Of a stretch of DNA of 64,000 nt, positions 46,812-58,412 are shown piece after piece (position 1 is the stretch's first letter; every line of letters starts with the position of its first letter). The stretch spans positions 310,001 through 374,000 of the forward strand of contig JAEUWY010000005.1 of NCBI GenBank assembly GCA_022059125.1, read 5' to 3'. Under the pieces are notes generated by a model that had not been told where the DNA came from, made no database searches, and was given only the letters and a program-made list of their open reading frames with translations. The stretch is from Corynespora cassiicola (Eukaryota > Ascomycota > Dothideomycetes > Pleosporales > Corynesporascaceae). The position numbers were made by a program, and so were the translations under genes.

Positions 46812-49800
46812 ATGGCTTCACCTCCTGGCTCGCCTGCCAGCGGAATCCAGCGACCCATGTCTGCCATGATCCGGCCAAATCGCAGCAGCAGCCGCATGAG
46901 CATGAGCAGCAAGCCTGGCGGAGGCAGCAGCCGTGCCTCCGACGAGGATTCGAGAACTGCCGTCAAAGTCGGTACGTCTACTGCACCCTGAACCCTCCGC
47001 GTGCCCGCGTCAACACTCCTTCTAACCATAGTCCAATGCAGCCGTCCGCGTGCGACCCCCCCTCAAGCAGGGCGACCCGGGCTACGACCTCGTCCCACAG
47101 CGCTTCCGCGGCTCCACATGCCAGATCACCTCGGGTTCCAGTCTGGCCGTCGATGCCTCTGGCGGCCGCAAGGTCTTCGTCTTCGACCGCGTCTTTGGCG
47201 AAGACATTGACCAGGACGGAGTCTTCGAGTACGTCGCCGATAGTGTCAACTGCTTCGTGCAGGGCTACAACGTTTCGATACTCGCCTACGGCCAGTCTGG
47301 TGCGGGAAAGTCGTACACCATGGGTACCACGGGCCCTTCTGATCAGGGAGACAACAAGGTCATGGGTGAGTCTTGGAGACCGCGGGCATGGCTCGCCGCA
47401 GACGTTGGGCACTGACATTGGCCAGGCATAATACCGCGCGCTGCTGCACTGCTGTTCGAGAAGCTCGAAGGCACCAACAGCCGGACCTCGTCCGGTTCAG
47501 GCATCCGCGCGCCGACACGCATCTCGAGCGCCTCACACTTGCAGACCAAGTCATCGTCCGCCAACAAGAACTGGCAGCTCAAGGCCACCTACGTCGAGGT
47601 AAGGCCACGCGCCATCTCCGGCATCGTGCAGTTGGCTAACTCCTTGGCTAGATTTACAATGAACAGCTCCGCGACTTGCTGTTGCCCGATACAACGCCAC
47701 AGCACGAGCGTCCGACGGTGACGATTCGCGAAGATCCAAAGGGACGCATCTTGCTCACCGGCCTCACATCAATGAGCATCAACTCCGTCGAGGATTTACT
47801 GAATGCTCTCAACTTCGGCTCCGCCATCCGACAGACGGATGCTACCGCCGTCAATGCAAAGTCATCCCGTTCGCACGCCGTCTTTAGTCTGAATCTAGTC
47901 CAGAAGAAGAGCTCCACGGCACCCTTGACTAAGCGTGAGAAGCGCATGTCCGTGCCCATCGAGGCCATGTCCGGCGGCAGCGAGAACTGGGTCACGGTCG
48001 ATAGCAAGCTCCACTTTGTCGATCTGGCCGGCAGTGAAAGACTGAAGAACACCCAGGCCCAGGGTGAACGAGCCAAGGAGGGTATTTCCATCAACGCTGG
48101 TCTGGCAAGTCTTGGCAAGGTCATCTCGCAGCTATCATCCCGCTCACACGGATCGCACGTCTCCTACCGCGACTCCAAACTCACACGTCTCCTGCAGGAC
48201 TCGCTCGGTGGCAACGCCATTACCTACATGATTGCCTGCGTCAACCCCGCCGAGTTCCACTTGAGTGAGACGCTCAACACTGTGCAATACGCCCAGCGAG
48301 CCCGTGCCATTCAGATCAAGCCGCAGATTCAGCAAGTCAATGACGATAGCGATAAGCAGGCTGTCATCGAGAGGTTGCGAGCCGAAGTACAATTCCTACG
48401 TGATCAGATCAGGCTCTCCGAGCGGACCGAGAGAAAGAAGTCGGCTCCACAGGAACGAAGCGAACGCCAGCACGAGCGTGAAATCGAGTTGCAGAACCAG
48501 TTGCTCGATATTCAGGAGAACTACAATGCCCTGAGCGGCCGCCACGCCAAGCTCATCTCCGAGATCACCAAGGCTCGCGACAACGAGTCTGCAGATACGC
48601 CCATGCTCAAGGACGCAATCGGCGATTCGGCATTGGAACGTCTCAAGCGTTCAAACTCGTTCGCCGAGGCCGTCGAGTCGGTTGTGCTCGAGTACGAGAA
48701 AACCATCCAGGCCTTGGAGTCGTCCTTGTCCAGCACTCGTTCGTCTCTGTCTACCAACGAGAGCGAGCTGCTCGAAAAGGAAACCCGCATTGCCTTCCTG
48801 GAGAGCCAGACGCAGCAGCTCCAGTCACGCATCCAAAAGGCAATGGACCGCGAAGCAAGCAACGAGGAATACGTAAAGTCGCTCGAGGCCCAGGTCGACA
48901 GCTCTGCTACAGGCATCGAGAGGAACGACACCACCATCTCCGACTTGCGTGAGAAGCTGCAAAAGGCTCGTGAGAATGAGTCCAGCTGCGAAGACTACAT
49001 CTCAACCCTCGAGGAACGTCTTGCAGAGAACGAACAGGAAGTCGAGCTGATGCAGCGAGAGATTGAGCGTTTGAAGCACGTCGTAGAGCGCCAGCGAAGC
49101 ATCGGCAAGCTCGACAATCTGCTCTACGAGCTCGACAACATCAGGCAGAATGACACCAAGAACGAGGATCCCTTGGTCAACGGCCATGCAAAGAAGAACA
49201 GCGATCCGTTCATCGAGAAGCGTTCTTCGGGAGACAGCAACAGGCAGTTCTCCACTAGTGTCGATGCGATCGCAGAGGAGGAAGACATCGATCGTCCGTC
49301 AACTGCGGATGCAGCTGCCCCTACTACGACCAACGGCACCGAAGAGCATGCGGAGACCAAGGAACAAAGCGTGATTGCCCACAAGGATGTGATCCATGAA
49401 GAGGATGAGCCTCCCCAGAGCCCCGCACAGTCCAAGTATGTCCATGACAAGCTCGATTCCGTGACCCAGGAGCTGTTCGATCTTCGTGTTGAGCACGAGG
49501 GGACCCTCCAGGATTACGACAGGCTCGCAAGCAAGTACCAAGAGGCCCTGCGAACTTTGGCATCCCTTCAGGATGCTGTCGATGAAGCACGTCACCGGAG
49601 CCCGTCTCTGGCAGAGTCTTCTCGACCAACTTCTTTTTTAGCGGACGCGGGGGTGACCGGTCTCAAAGTAGAGGATGGACAGCCCTCATCCTCGCGTACG
49701 TTGTCTGCGGAATTGTCCTTAGCGGAATCTGGCAACACGTCCTCTCCCGAAGATGAGGCGGAAGCTGGAGCTGAGCCATCTCAGACAGCAGCGGAGTCGG

Positions 49801-52251
49801 CCGTGCCCAAGTCGGAGCCTACTGAGCCTACTGAGTCAGTAAGCCTCGACAGTGGCATTGCTGAGCAGCTGGAGAGTTTGAGAAAACTGCATGACGAGAA
49901 GGAGCTGCGCATGACCGAACTGAACAAAAACTACGCAGAGCTCAAGGAGCAGCACGAAAACACTCTGGATTACGTCGAGGAGCTCAAGTCCGAGGTCACC
50001 AAGGCCCAGATGGCACGCCCCAACTCTCCCACTGCACACATCATCCGCCGCAAGTCTAGCCAGAACGTTGTCAGCAATGACCGATCGAACCGTGCTTTTG
50101 CCTCGCTTCGCAACATGGCGCTCGAGACCTTTGAGGAAGACCCTGACGCCATTCAGAACTTCGAACTCAACCTGAATGCCGTCATGACCGAGCTCCACAT
50201 GCGATCGGAGCGCGTGCAAGCCCTCGAGACCGAGATTGCTTCGGTGCGTAAGGAAATGGAAGGCAAGATGACTTTGATCAGCGGTCTCACCAAGGAGAGG
50301 TCAAGCTTGAAGGCATCCTCGCCCCTTGACATTTCCATTGTTGCCACCATGCAGGACCAAATCAAACAGAATGAGGAGCAGATCAAGGACCTCAAGGAGA
50401 TGCATGCTCAGCGCGAGCAAGAGCTTGAAGAACAGATTGCCACCCTCAAGGCGACTCTGGAAACCCCCGGCGCCTCTAGCGAGCCCCTCTCCCCTCACTC
50501 TGTGCCTGCCCCAGTGGCATCCCTCGACGAGGCCATCGGAGGCTCGGAAAACGAAGACGAGGATCCCCAGAAGGCGGAGCTTGTCAAGCTTCAGAGGGAA
50601 GTGTCGCAGTGGCAATCAAAGCACCTGCAAGCCATCGAGGCCACCAAGGCCTCGGAGAAGCAGCACCTGCAAACTGTGCGAGATCTCGAGGCCGCCATGA
50701 AGAAGCTAGAGGAGGATCACGCTGTCCGCATCGTTGACTTGGAGCAAGATCACGGTGCCCAGGCCGAGGCTCTGCTGGAGCAGGAGAAGTCGAAGCATGC
50801 CGAGATCGTCTCTACTCTCCAAGCCCAGATCGAGGAGCACAGGGACACTGCACGTAACAATGCTGCTCGTCTTGTTGAGCTCGAGGAGTCACACGCCAAT
50901 ATCGTCAAGCAGGTTGAAGAGGATGCCGAGGCTAGGCTGCTCACCGAAAAGGAGCTCGACACTCACAGGTCGCTCGTTGCCAACCTGGAGAAGCAGGTCG
51001 AGGAACACAAGTCTGCCATTGAGTTCCATCAGTCGGGCCTGGACGCCCTCAAGCAGTCCCACACTTCAGAGCTCGAGAAGCTTACTGCAGATCTTGAGGC
51101 ACAGGAGAGCTCTACCCAGGCACTCCAGGCTGATCTCGCCAAGGCCAAGGAGGACATGGAGAGCTTGCTCAAGGGCGTTTCCTCCGCTTTGGACGCCGAG
51201 ACCGACCTGACCAAGATTCAGTCTCAGATTGAGAATCTGGTCAGCGAGAGGAAATCACTCACTGCTCGCATGGATGAGGCAGTCAAGGAGCTCGAATCTA
51301 CCAAGAATGAGCTCGCCGACTCCAAGAAGACCATTGAGACTCTGAAAGGAAATCTCAAGGAATTTGAGCTCATCAACGCTGAGACGCTCGAGGAGCTCCA
51401 AAAGGTCAGTGAGAAGGAGAGGAAGAGCTCGCGCCTTGTCCAGGAGCTTGAGGACCAGCTCAACCAGAACTACGACCAGCACGAGGCCGCAAACAATCGC
51501 CTCTCCGCTCTTCAGACTGAACGCAGCCGGGAGCTGCAGGATGCCATGAGCCGCAAGGATGATTTGGAGAAGGAAGTCGAGGAATCGCGCATCAAGATTG
51601 CGCTTTTGGAGGTAAGAAAACAGACCATCCCCTTGACACCCACGCATTTGCTAACAGAACAAGTCTCAACTCGTGGACGCCAAGCGAAACTCCAACCGCG
51701 AGTCCATCGACCCTCGCGAGCAATTGCAGAGGTCCAACTCCAAGGACTCCAACCTCCGCAAGAGCACCTCTCACACCTCGTTGCCCTCGCCGCCTCCGGC
51801 AATTCCTCTTCCGCCTCTCCCAGGAAGCCCTCCGCCAACTCAGACAAATGCCCCTTCGCCGCCTACCTCGCGTCACCAGAGCAAGGACATTGCGCAGGCA
51901 CAGTTGGTCGAGGATCAGGAGGCTCGCATCCGCACCATCGAAAAGCACTTGTTTGCTGAGAAGCAGCTTACAGCCACTTTGGAAGATGCCCTCACGGATC
52001 TCGAGTCGTCCAGTTCCAAGACCAAGAACGAATTGGAGTCATGGAGGAAGAAGTGTTCTCAGCTCGAGGAAGAGTTGAACGTCATGAGGAAGGAGCGCAG
52101 CATGACGCGTCATTCCCTCCAGGCCGTCGAAGAGGAGCGCAACGCCCGATTGCGAGTCGAAGCCGAGCGCGCCCACCTCGAGGCCCGCATGGCTGCCCTG
52201 AACAACAGTGCCAAGAACAAGAAGAAGAAGAGCGCCCTGAACTGCTTCTAA
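46812..52251 (+). CDS. Kinesin with N-terminal motor and very long coiled coil
   Basis: Model join(46812..46971, 47042..47365, 47426..47598, 47652..51611, 51658..52251), 1,736 residues, all phases closing. The Ser-rich N-terminus leads to TAVKVAVRVRPPL. The motor shows the P-loop GQSGAGKS at residues 137-144, switch I NAKSSRSH, switch II VDLAGSE, and the late-motor block YRDSKLTRLLQDSLGG with ACVNPAEF. From about residue 400 to 1,530 it is almost entirely coiled coil, broken by acidic linkers. Exon 5 has a proline-rich segment (SLPSPPPAIPLPPLPGSPPP) around 1,570-1,600, another coiled coil, and a basic tail KNKKKKSALNCF. Plus-end motors with N-terminal motor domains move along microtubules. 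The subfamily is not certain; the sequence and size recall kinesin-4/KIF4-KIF21 relatives, but I see no WD40 or zinc motif. The last intron is only 46 bp. Confidence 0.85.
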
Positions 52252-54119
52252 ATTGCCTTTGGTCGGTTCAACATCCAATCCCAACCCCCATTAACGTCGT
52301 CGACGACCCGTTTTCCCTTCGTGTACACTTTACTACACCACCACTGCTTTTACCGGCGCTTTGGGAAAGGAAAGTTACATACCCCGATACACCTCTTTTA
52401 TTTCTTGCAATCTGCGCTTCTGCTGAATGTGTGTGTCCCAAATAGTCTGTATTTTCCTTGCGACATGTCCCCTCACGTTTTTTTCTTTTCCCTTTTTTTA
52501 TATCAGCTTCGACGAACGACGACATCTCGGGACGTGCCTCCGTTACTCAAGCGACGGCGGCGGCGGCGGGAAAACGGGCAGCATTCTGGGTTTTGGTTCG
52601 GTTTTTTTCGGCGGAAATCCATCAAAAATATTATACGACGATGGGAGATGTGTCACCTTTTTTTCAAACTTTTATACCACTTTTTTTACACACACACACC
52701 CTGCCCTTTTCCTTTAAATCTGGTTTCTCTCTCTCTTTCCTTTTGAACATTTGAGGAATTTGACGGTCGCAAGAGAGTGTGTTAGGTCCCGTTTTTATGC
52801 CCCCCCCTTTCCTAAATCGATTGCACACTACTACATACCCCCCCCCCCCACTTACTTGATCACATACCCCTTTATCTATCTACCTACCTTACCCGCCCTT
52901 GTTTCTTGTACTTTATGCTTAATTTCTTCTTTCTTTAGTTGTGGCCCAACACCTTTTTTTCCCTTCTTCTTTTCTTGACACCCCTTTTTTTTGTTCACAC
53001 TTTTTTTATGCGGGGTAGCGGGGGAAGGTTTCTAAATTCTAATTTATTTTGAGAGAGAGAGAGAGGGAGGCAGTGAGAGGAGGGAAATGTGGATGTGGAT
53101 GATGAAAATGGAAATTTTTTTGCTATGCGCGCTTCTTGGATTGGCTTGGTTGGTTGTTTGTTGGTTTGGGTGTGTCCTGTTTTGTGGTTTTATCGTGTGA
53201 TGCGTGTAGGGTGTGGGGAGTGAGGGGTTGATGTGCATGCGTGTTTGGTGTGTTGCCTGTGCGAATATTGTTTTTTTTTTTCTTTGGGTGCATAGCGTGC
53301 GTGCGTGCGTATGTTTGGGAGATTGGGTGTGGCTAATTTTTTTTTTCAAAGGGGGGGGGGTGGCAGAAAAGAATGCGGAGAAGCGTGGGGATGGGGATGG
53401 GGGGGAGAAAAATGGTAGCCAGTGGGAATTTACATACCCCGTGTTCTTTTTTTCGGTCTGAGATGCTCGCCACTTGAACGATTTAGCGTGATGTGATTGA
53501 ATTTACTGACGTTTTGGAAATGCTGTGATGGCTTGCAGTGCAGATGATTATTGCGATACTTTCTCATATACGGTGATGATGTTGAGCACCAGAGTTGTTT
53601 GCTAGGTATTTTTTTTTCCAGTGCATCGTAGGGGTTATACAACCTTGAAGCTCTCAAATTTGACAGCATAAGACAACGGGAGATATCTGGGCAAGTTTCC
53701 AGTAATTCCTCAAGATGGTGTTTGCTTTGGGGAAGCATGATTTGTATAAGTCCTGGCACCACCATCCCCACTCGCGTCTGTCACCCGTCGGGTGATTGGA
53801 TCGCTCGGCATTGGTATATCGTGTTTTCAAGCCGGGTAGTAGCTTATGAGCTTTTGTTTCGTGATACTCCTATATTTTGTATATTGTACACTTTGCTAGT
53901 GTTGAATAAGCTCTAAAGAATCTCACGATCAAAAGATATTAATGGGTTTAGACACTGTAGGCTTTCGATTGCTCTAGGCTTTCGGATTCTACCTGATATC
54001 AACACCGGGCCTTTAAGACTAATTGTATATCCAAAATCGTCGAATTTGCTGGTATACACTGTCCGTTGCTTGATATTTTGCCAATCCGCAGCTGGAATCC
54101 ATTTCCTAGCCCCTGCCAT
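52252..54119. other. Kinesin 3' flank and low-complexity intergenic DNA
   Basis: Rich in T-runs, a C-run near 52840, a GA run near 53050 and GT-rich stretches. No gene, RNA or element is recognised. Confidence 0.45.
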
Positions 54120-54485
54120 CTAGCACGCATTGTTGTCGGTATAAAATGCCGTCCACTCAGGGCCGTATCGCCGCTGGCAGTCCGCATCCGTCCAGCGCCT
54201 ATTAGTGATGGACTGTGCTTTTGTTTTAGTTTGACAACCATTGATGATTTGGGTGGGGTGTGTTACGGTGGCGGTGTTGCTTCCACTGTCATAGCAGTGC
54301 TGGCCCCCGACGTCGTTGCACAGTCCGTGGGCGCCGGCCAGTGGACGATTGGGAACTCCGTGATGCAAGCACATGCAGTGGAAAGAATTGGCAGAAGCCC
54401 ACCTGAATAGATGTTATTACTGATGAGAGAAATGTGGAGGGAATAGTTACAGGGATGCAATGGCTGTAAGATACAGGAGCTTCAT
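54120..54485 (-). CDS. Small secreted cysteine-rich protein, effector-like
   Basis: Model complement(join(54120..54402, 54451..54485)), 105 residues, found only after splicing a 48-bp intron (GTAACT...TTCAG); each exon alone looks like noise. The N-terminus MKLLYLTAIASLWASANS is a clear signal peptide, the intron falling at residue 12. The mature part starts near FHCMC and has seven cysteines (21, 23, 40, 48, 68, 87, 105). Cys105 is the last residue, and the C-terminal half is rich in polar and aromatic residues (GPEWTAFYTDNNAC). I know no named family that it fits. Small size, signal peptide, high cysteine content and position 400 bases from a TIR element are typical of host-interaction effectors or antimicrobial proteins, but the role is inference. 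An odd cysteine number could mean a free thiol or a dimer. Confidence 0.65.
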
Positions 54486-54887
54486 TTCGGATGGTTGGAT
54501 GGTTGGAAGCAAGATGAGATGTGGATAATGGAGAAGATGATGCAGTGGTTGAATCGAAAATCACTTGAACAGTTCAAGTCATATAATTTTTATGATTCCT
54601 CAATACCTGCATTCAGTGTTATGGCACGCGGTTGGACTCTAGCAGCCAAGAGAAATAATGAGGCCGACAGAAAGCCGCCGAGCCGCCCTCCATTCATGGT
54701 GTACCCTACCGCCACGACAACCTATCTTGTTCGCAATCCTTTTCAAAAGTATGCCTTGGAATCAAATTTTGATTTCACCTCAAGAATACCCGTTATTATG
54801 CTGTGCCGTACGATAGCTGGCGTATGGTTTATGATCTCCTTTTTTGGTGCACATGGTGTGAATGAGGAACATGACACAGTCGGCGAG
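54486..54887. other. Between the secreted-protein gene and the TIR element
   Basis: About 400 bases, the presumed promoter of the minus-strand secreted-protein gene. A 131-codon plus-strand frame spans it but shows no signal or motif and is taken as chance. Confidence 0.4.
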
Positions 54888-54889
54888 TA

Positions 54890-55933
54890 ACGTAAACCAC
54901 AAGCGAGCGACGCACACAAGCGAGCGACGCACTTAATACTAAGCATTTATATAAAATTTTAAAGCTAAATAACTTTTTAAATATAATAGCTATTAAAATA
55001 AAAAGTTTAATATTTATAAAGCTAAAGTTTATAATTTTTTATAAATATAAAAATTTTATTTAGTTTTAAAATTTATATAAAGTCGTATTAGTTTAGTTAA
55101 TATAATAGCTTTAAAATAGCTATAATAAATTATAATTTTTTTTATAAGCTAAATAAATATATATTAGTATATTAAATTTATTATTATAGTATACAGTGCT
55201 TTTTGTAGTATAGTATATTTAATTTATTTTAATATATTACTTAAAAACAGTTTATATAATAAAACTCTTAAACAATAGTAGTTTTTTAAATAGTTTTAAG
55301 CTTATTATAAACTAAATACTATAAAATATTATTAAAAATAAAATATTTTATAAAAATAAATACTAAAATTAAGTATTAAAGTAAAAATATAATTTTAGTA
55401 CTATATATTTACTTATATAAAATACTAATTTTAACTTTTTTTTAAAAAAAAAAATTACTAAAAATAGTTTTTAATATAAAACATATTAAATTAAAAGTTT
55501 TTTAAAAAGTTTTAATTTAAATATATAATATATAAATTTAAAAAATAATTTTTTTAGTATTATTAGAATAAACTAAATAAACTATACTAAAATAAGCACT
55601 ATATACTATAATAATAAATTAAATTTATTAATAAATACGTATTTTATTTATTAAAAAAAAAGTATAATTTATTATAGCTATTTTAAAGTTATTATATTAA
55701 CTAAACTTATACTATTTTATATAAATTTTAAAGCTTAATAACTTTTTTATTAATAAATTTATAAATAAAATTTTTATATTAATAAAAAGTTATATATTTT
55801 AGTTTTATAAAATTTTAATTTTTATTTTAACAACTATTATAATTAAAAGGCTATTTAGCTTTAAAATTTTATATAAATGCTTGGCATTAAGTGCGTCGCT
55901 CGCTTGTATGCGTCGCTCGCTTGTGGTTTACGT
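54890..55933. mobile_element. TA-flanked, nearly palindromic TIR element (Tc1/mariner-type MITE or foldback), AT-rich core
   Basis: The left end starts ACGTAAACCACAAGCGAGCG at 54890, and the right end carries its reverse complement up to 55933. Both are flanked by TA (54888-54889 and 55934-55935), the target duplication of Tc1/mariner elements. The inverted ends match over at least 85 bases with three differences. Each end contains a 17-bp unit, ACAAGCGAGCGACGCAC, twice in tandem (54899 and 54916 on the left). Inward the two arms stay similar almost to the centre near 55411, so the whole element could fold on itself. The interior is extremely AT-rich and has no open frame, so it is non-autonomous. 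ACGTA-type ends occur, as I recall, on fungal Tan1/Vader-like elements; relationship to those is not tested. Confidence 0.8.
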
Positions 55934-55935
55934 TA

Positions 55936-56938
55936 GTTGTTGTAAATGATGAATATCTTGATTTTATTGAGAATCATCATGGAAGATCTATTGGACGTTG
56001 CTGTGGCTTCTATTGTTTGCTGTCTTGATACATTTGGAGTACCAGGGCGGAACTGACTCGAGGCTGACGATTGCGTAGACACCTAAGTGACTAAAATCGC
56101 ACTAATATACACAAGAGTGCGATCAAATTACCCAATTTTTTCCAACTTCTCTATAAAAGTTCCTGAATGCTGGGCGTGTTTAATATATAACAAAACCACC
56201 ATTGGATCTATATCATTCTGTACACATGCATATCTAGACTTCCAAGATACAGTAGTTCAACACGTGGTAATTGAATTCAATATGAAACCTGCTTTGTTCA
56301 TATTCATTGGGTATCTACACAAGAGATGGCCAAGTGTTGCGATTGCGCGTGATTCCTGAACCTTGATTGACTGAGATTGCCCCTTCAGCTTGGCACAACC
56401 ACAAGGAATTTTAGCATAGTGTTTCTTCTGGCTTTTGAATAACATTAATCTAACGTTGTAGTGGCTTGCATGGATGAGCCTTCTACACAAATTGATAACA
56501 GGACGATCTAGAGCTAGGTCTGCCGCAATCACCAACAGATCGAAATGGATCCAATGGACCGGAGAAGTTTCAGACATTCCAATAAAATTTACGGCATTAC
56601 TGTGATGAATATACCGGTAGCTGCTACGCATGGTGATTAAACTTCTTCCTACGTTAGAAAAGGAGTAGCGTTGAATCTGCCCTGAGATCAGTGAGTATCC
56701 GGATCATTGGCAACCAGACATTTTTGATATCGCCAATGCTGTCTGCGGAGGCAAATTATTGCCGAGCTAGGATATAATTTTGGGGAAGGAATTCGAAGTT
56801 GAGCCGAGTGTCTCTCGAAAAGTATAAAGAACAGAAGAAAGACACCTCGTTTCCTCATCGCCCTTCATTCGATCATCTTCTTAAGCAATATATCTCTTCG
56901 AACACTTACTCAAACCAGTCAATCCATACAGCATCACC
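55936..56938. other. Intergenic with a TATA box for the Kex2-processed peptide gene
   Basis: TATAAA at 56823-56828 lies 111 bases before the ATG at 56939, followed by a CT-rich 5' leader. A 124-codon minus-strand frame at 56257-56631 has no motif I can place. Otherwise nothing is recognised. Confidence 0.45.
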
Positions 56939-57391
56939 ATGAAGTCCTTCGTCATTGCCAACATTCTCATCCTGCTTCCGCTCGCCATAAGTGCCACTGT
57001 TCCCACTGTCCAGCCTCCAAACGGCGGTGAAGGTACCTTATACGCCGAGAAAGCTTTCTCATAAATATCATATGATATAAAAAAATTATATTCACTCTTC
57101 TAACCAACAAACAGCTTGTCGCCCTCAGAGGATTTGAAGTTTTACCAGGTTGCTGTGGAGAAGACCGGGTACGATTTCGACAAGCAATACCAGCCTGGGG
57201 CTACTGAACTAGCTATTGAAGGCGTTTCCCACTTGGAGAAGCGTCAATCGTCTTGCTCCGCTGTTACGCTGGCCTGCTTGGCTTGCGAGGCCAGAAATAT
57301 CAGGAACTCGCAGGGCATTCTTGGATGCTTCTTTACTTGGCACAACGCGTGTATTGCGTGCGGTGGCGCAAATGCTGGCTGCACATGCTAG
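56939..57391 (+). CDS. Kex2-processed secreted cysteine-rich peptide precursor
   Basis: Model join(56939..57032, 57129..57391), 118 residues. The intron (GTACCT...CTCAG, 96 bp) is the only choice that keeps frame: the more obvious AACAG acceptor at 57114 leads to a stop. The signal peptide is MKSFVIANILILLPLAISA. A pro-region of about 50 residues ends in HLEKR (Lys69-Arg70), a Kex2 cleavage site. The predicted mature peptide of 48 residues starts with Gln and has eight cysteines (74, 81, 84, 98, 106, 109, 116, 118), the last being the C-terminus (GCTC). A precursor with signal, pro-region and dibasic site followed by an eight-cysteine core is a usual plan for fungal antimicrobial or effector peptides. 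I do not recognise the family. A TATA box and ACCATG start context suggest a live gene. Confidence 0.7.
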
Positions 57392-58412
57392 AATTAGTTA
57401 TAGTCTTCCGAATGAATTGCCTTGTCTCTAATGCTCGAGTGTTTAAGACAAAAGCTATTCCATTGAAGTGTCGCTCTGTGAAACTCTGGCAAAAGAGGCG
57501 CTCCGAATCGAACTGCTACTGTCTCTAGAGCCTAGGATCTAAATATCGCTGCATATAGATGAAATAAATCTTTCCCATGCGAGCAAAGTGATTACCAGCC
57601 AAGACGTGGCGTTGGGAGCTCTGTCCTCGATGCCAAGATGCGCCTACGCTGGCAGAAGACCGGCTGCCCCGCTCATCGAAAGACCAGAGTACACAAGAAA
57701 TTACATTCCAAGAAACCGCTGAAATAATTTACTGTGTCGTGTTTATGGTGACCTTGCAAGAAAACATTTCGAACGCAGAAGGGATACCGTATGTCGCTTG
57801 CACTCATCTACATTATTCAGGGATGCATATAATATGGAAAGGATCAGCGGGGGATAGACAAAAAAGGATAGGAAAAGATTAATCTTTCTCAAAATACAGT
57901 CGATGACCCAAACTGCCAGGCTGACACAGCGGTTGGGCCTGGAGTATGGGGTTCAATTGATCGCCAAGACTTTAGTCTAGGATGACGCCAAGACCCCGGG
58001 ATTATGCGGGAACTATGGTGATCCAGACGCTCGTAATGAACCGAGCCGTAAGTAACAGGGCGCCATCATATCCTTGTAGATACGATTTTAACAGCAACTG
58101 TATATCTTACAATAATCTTAAAAGAAAGCACTTGTTCAAGGGTGCAAAGGTAGAATGTAGTACGTCTACTTGCATCATCTCACTGAATTTGCCATCCCCA
58201 ACAACTGAAGAAAATACCAAAATCAATATCACGAACCTCATCAAACCTCAACGCCCGGTACTTGCTCCGGAGATGATTTTTTTAATTACATTTTAACGAT
58301 TTCAACCAAACTGAGAACTAAGATAAAAAGAATTCTACAATGTGTAGCGATCTTCTCTTCTTCATTATTCAAGGTGGTTATCCCCCGTGATCATCTTACC
58401 AAGGAATAAAAC
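57392..58412. other. Intergenic, nothing recognised
   Basis: 1 kb with the 3' UTR of the peptide gene on the left. A 104-codon plus-strand frame (57982-58296) has no motif. No repeat is seen. Confidence 0.4.

Noticed and set aside
54495..54890. 131-codon plus-strand frame ending at the TIR element
   Set aside because: No signal, domain or splice support, and it overlaps the likely promoter of the minus-strand secreted-protein gene.
57033..57114. Shorter intron of the Kex2-peptide gene ending at AACAG
   Set aside because: It leads to a TGA within a few codons; the acceptor at 57128 keeps the frame.
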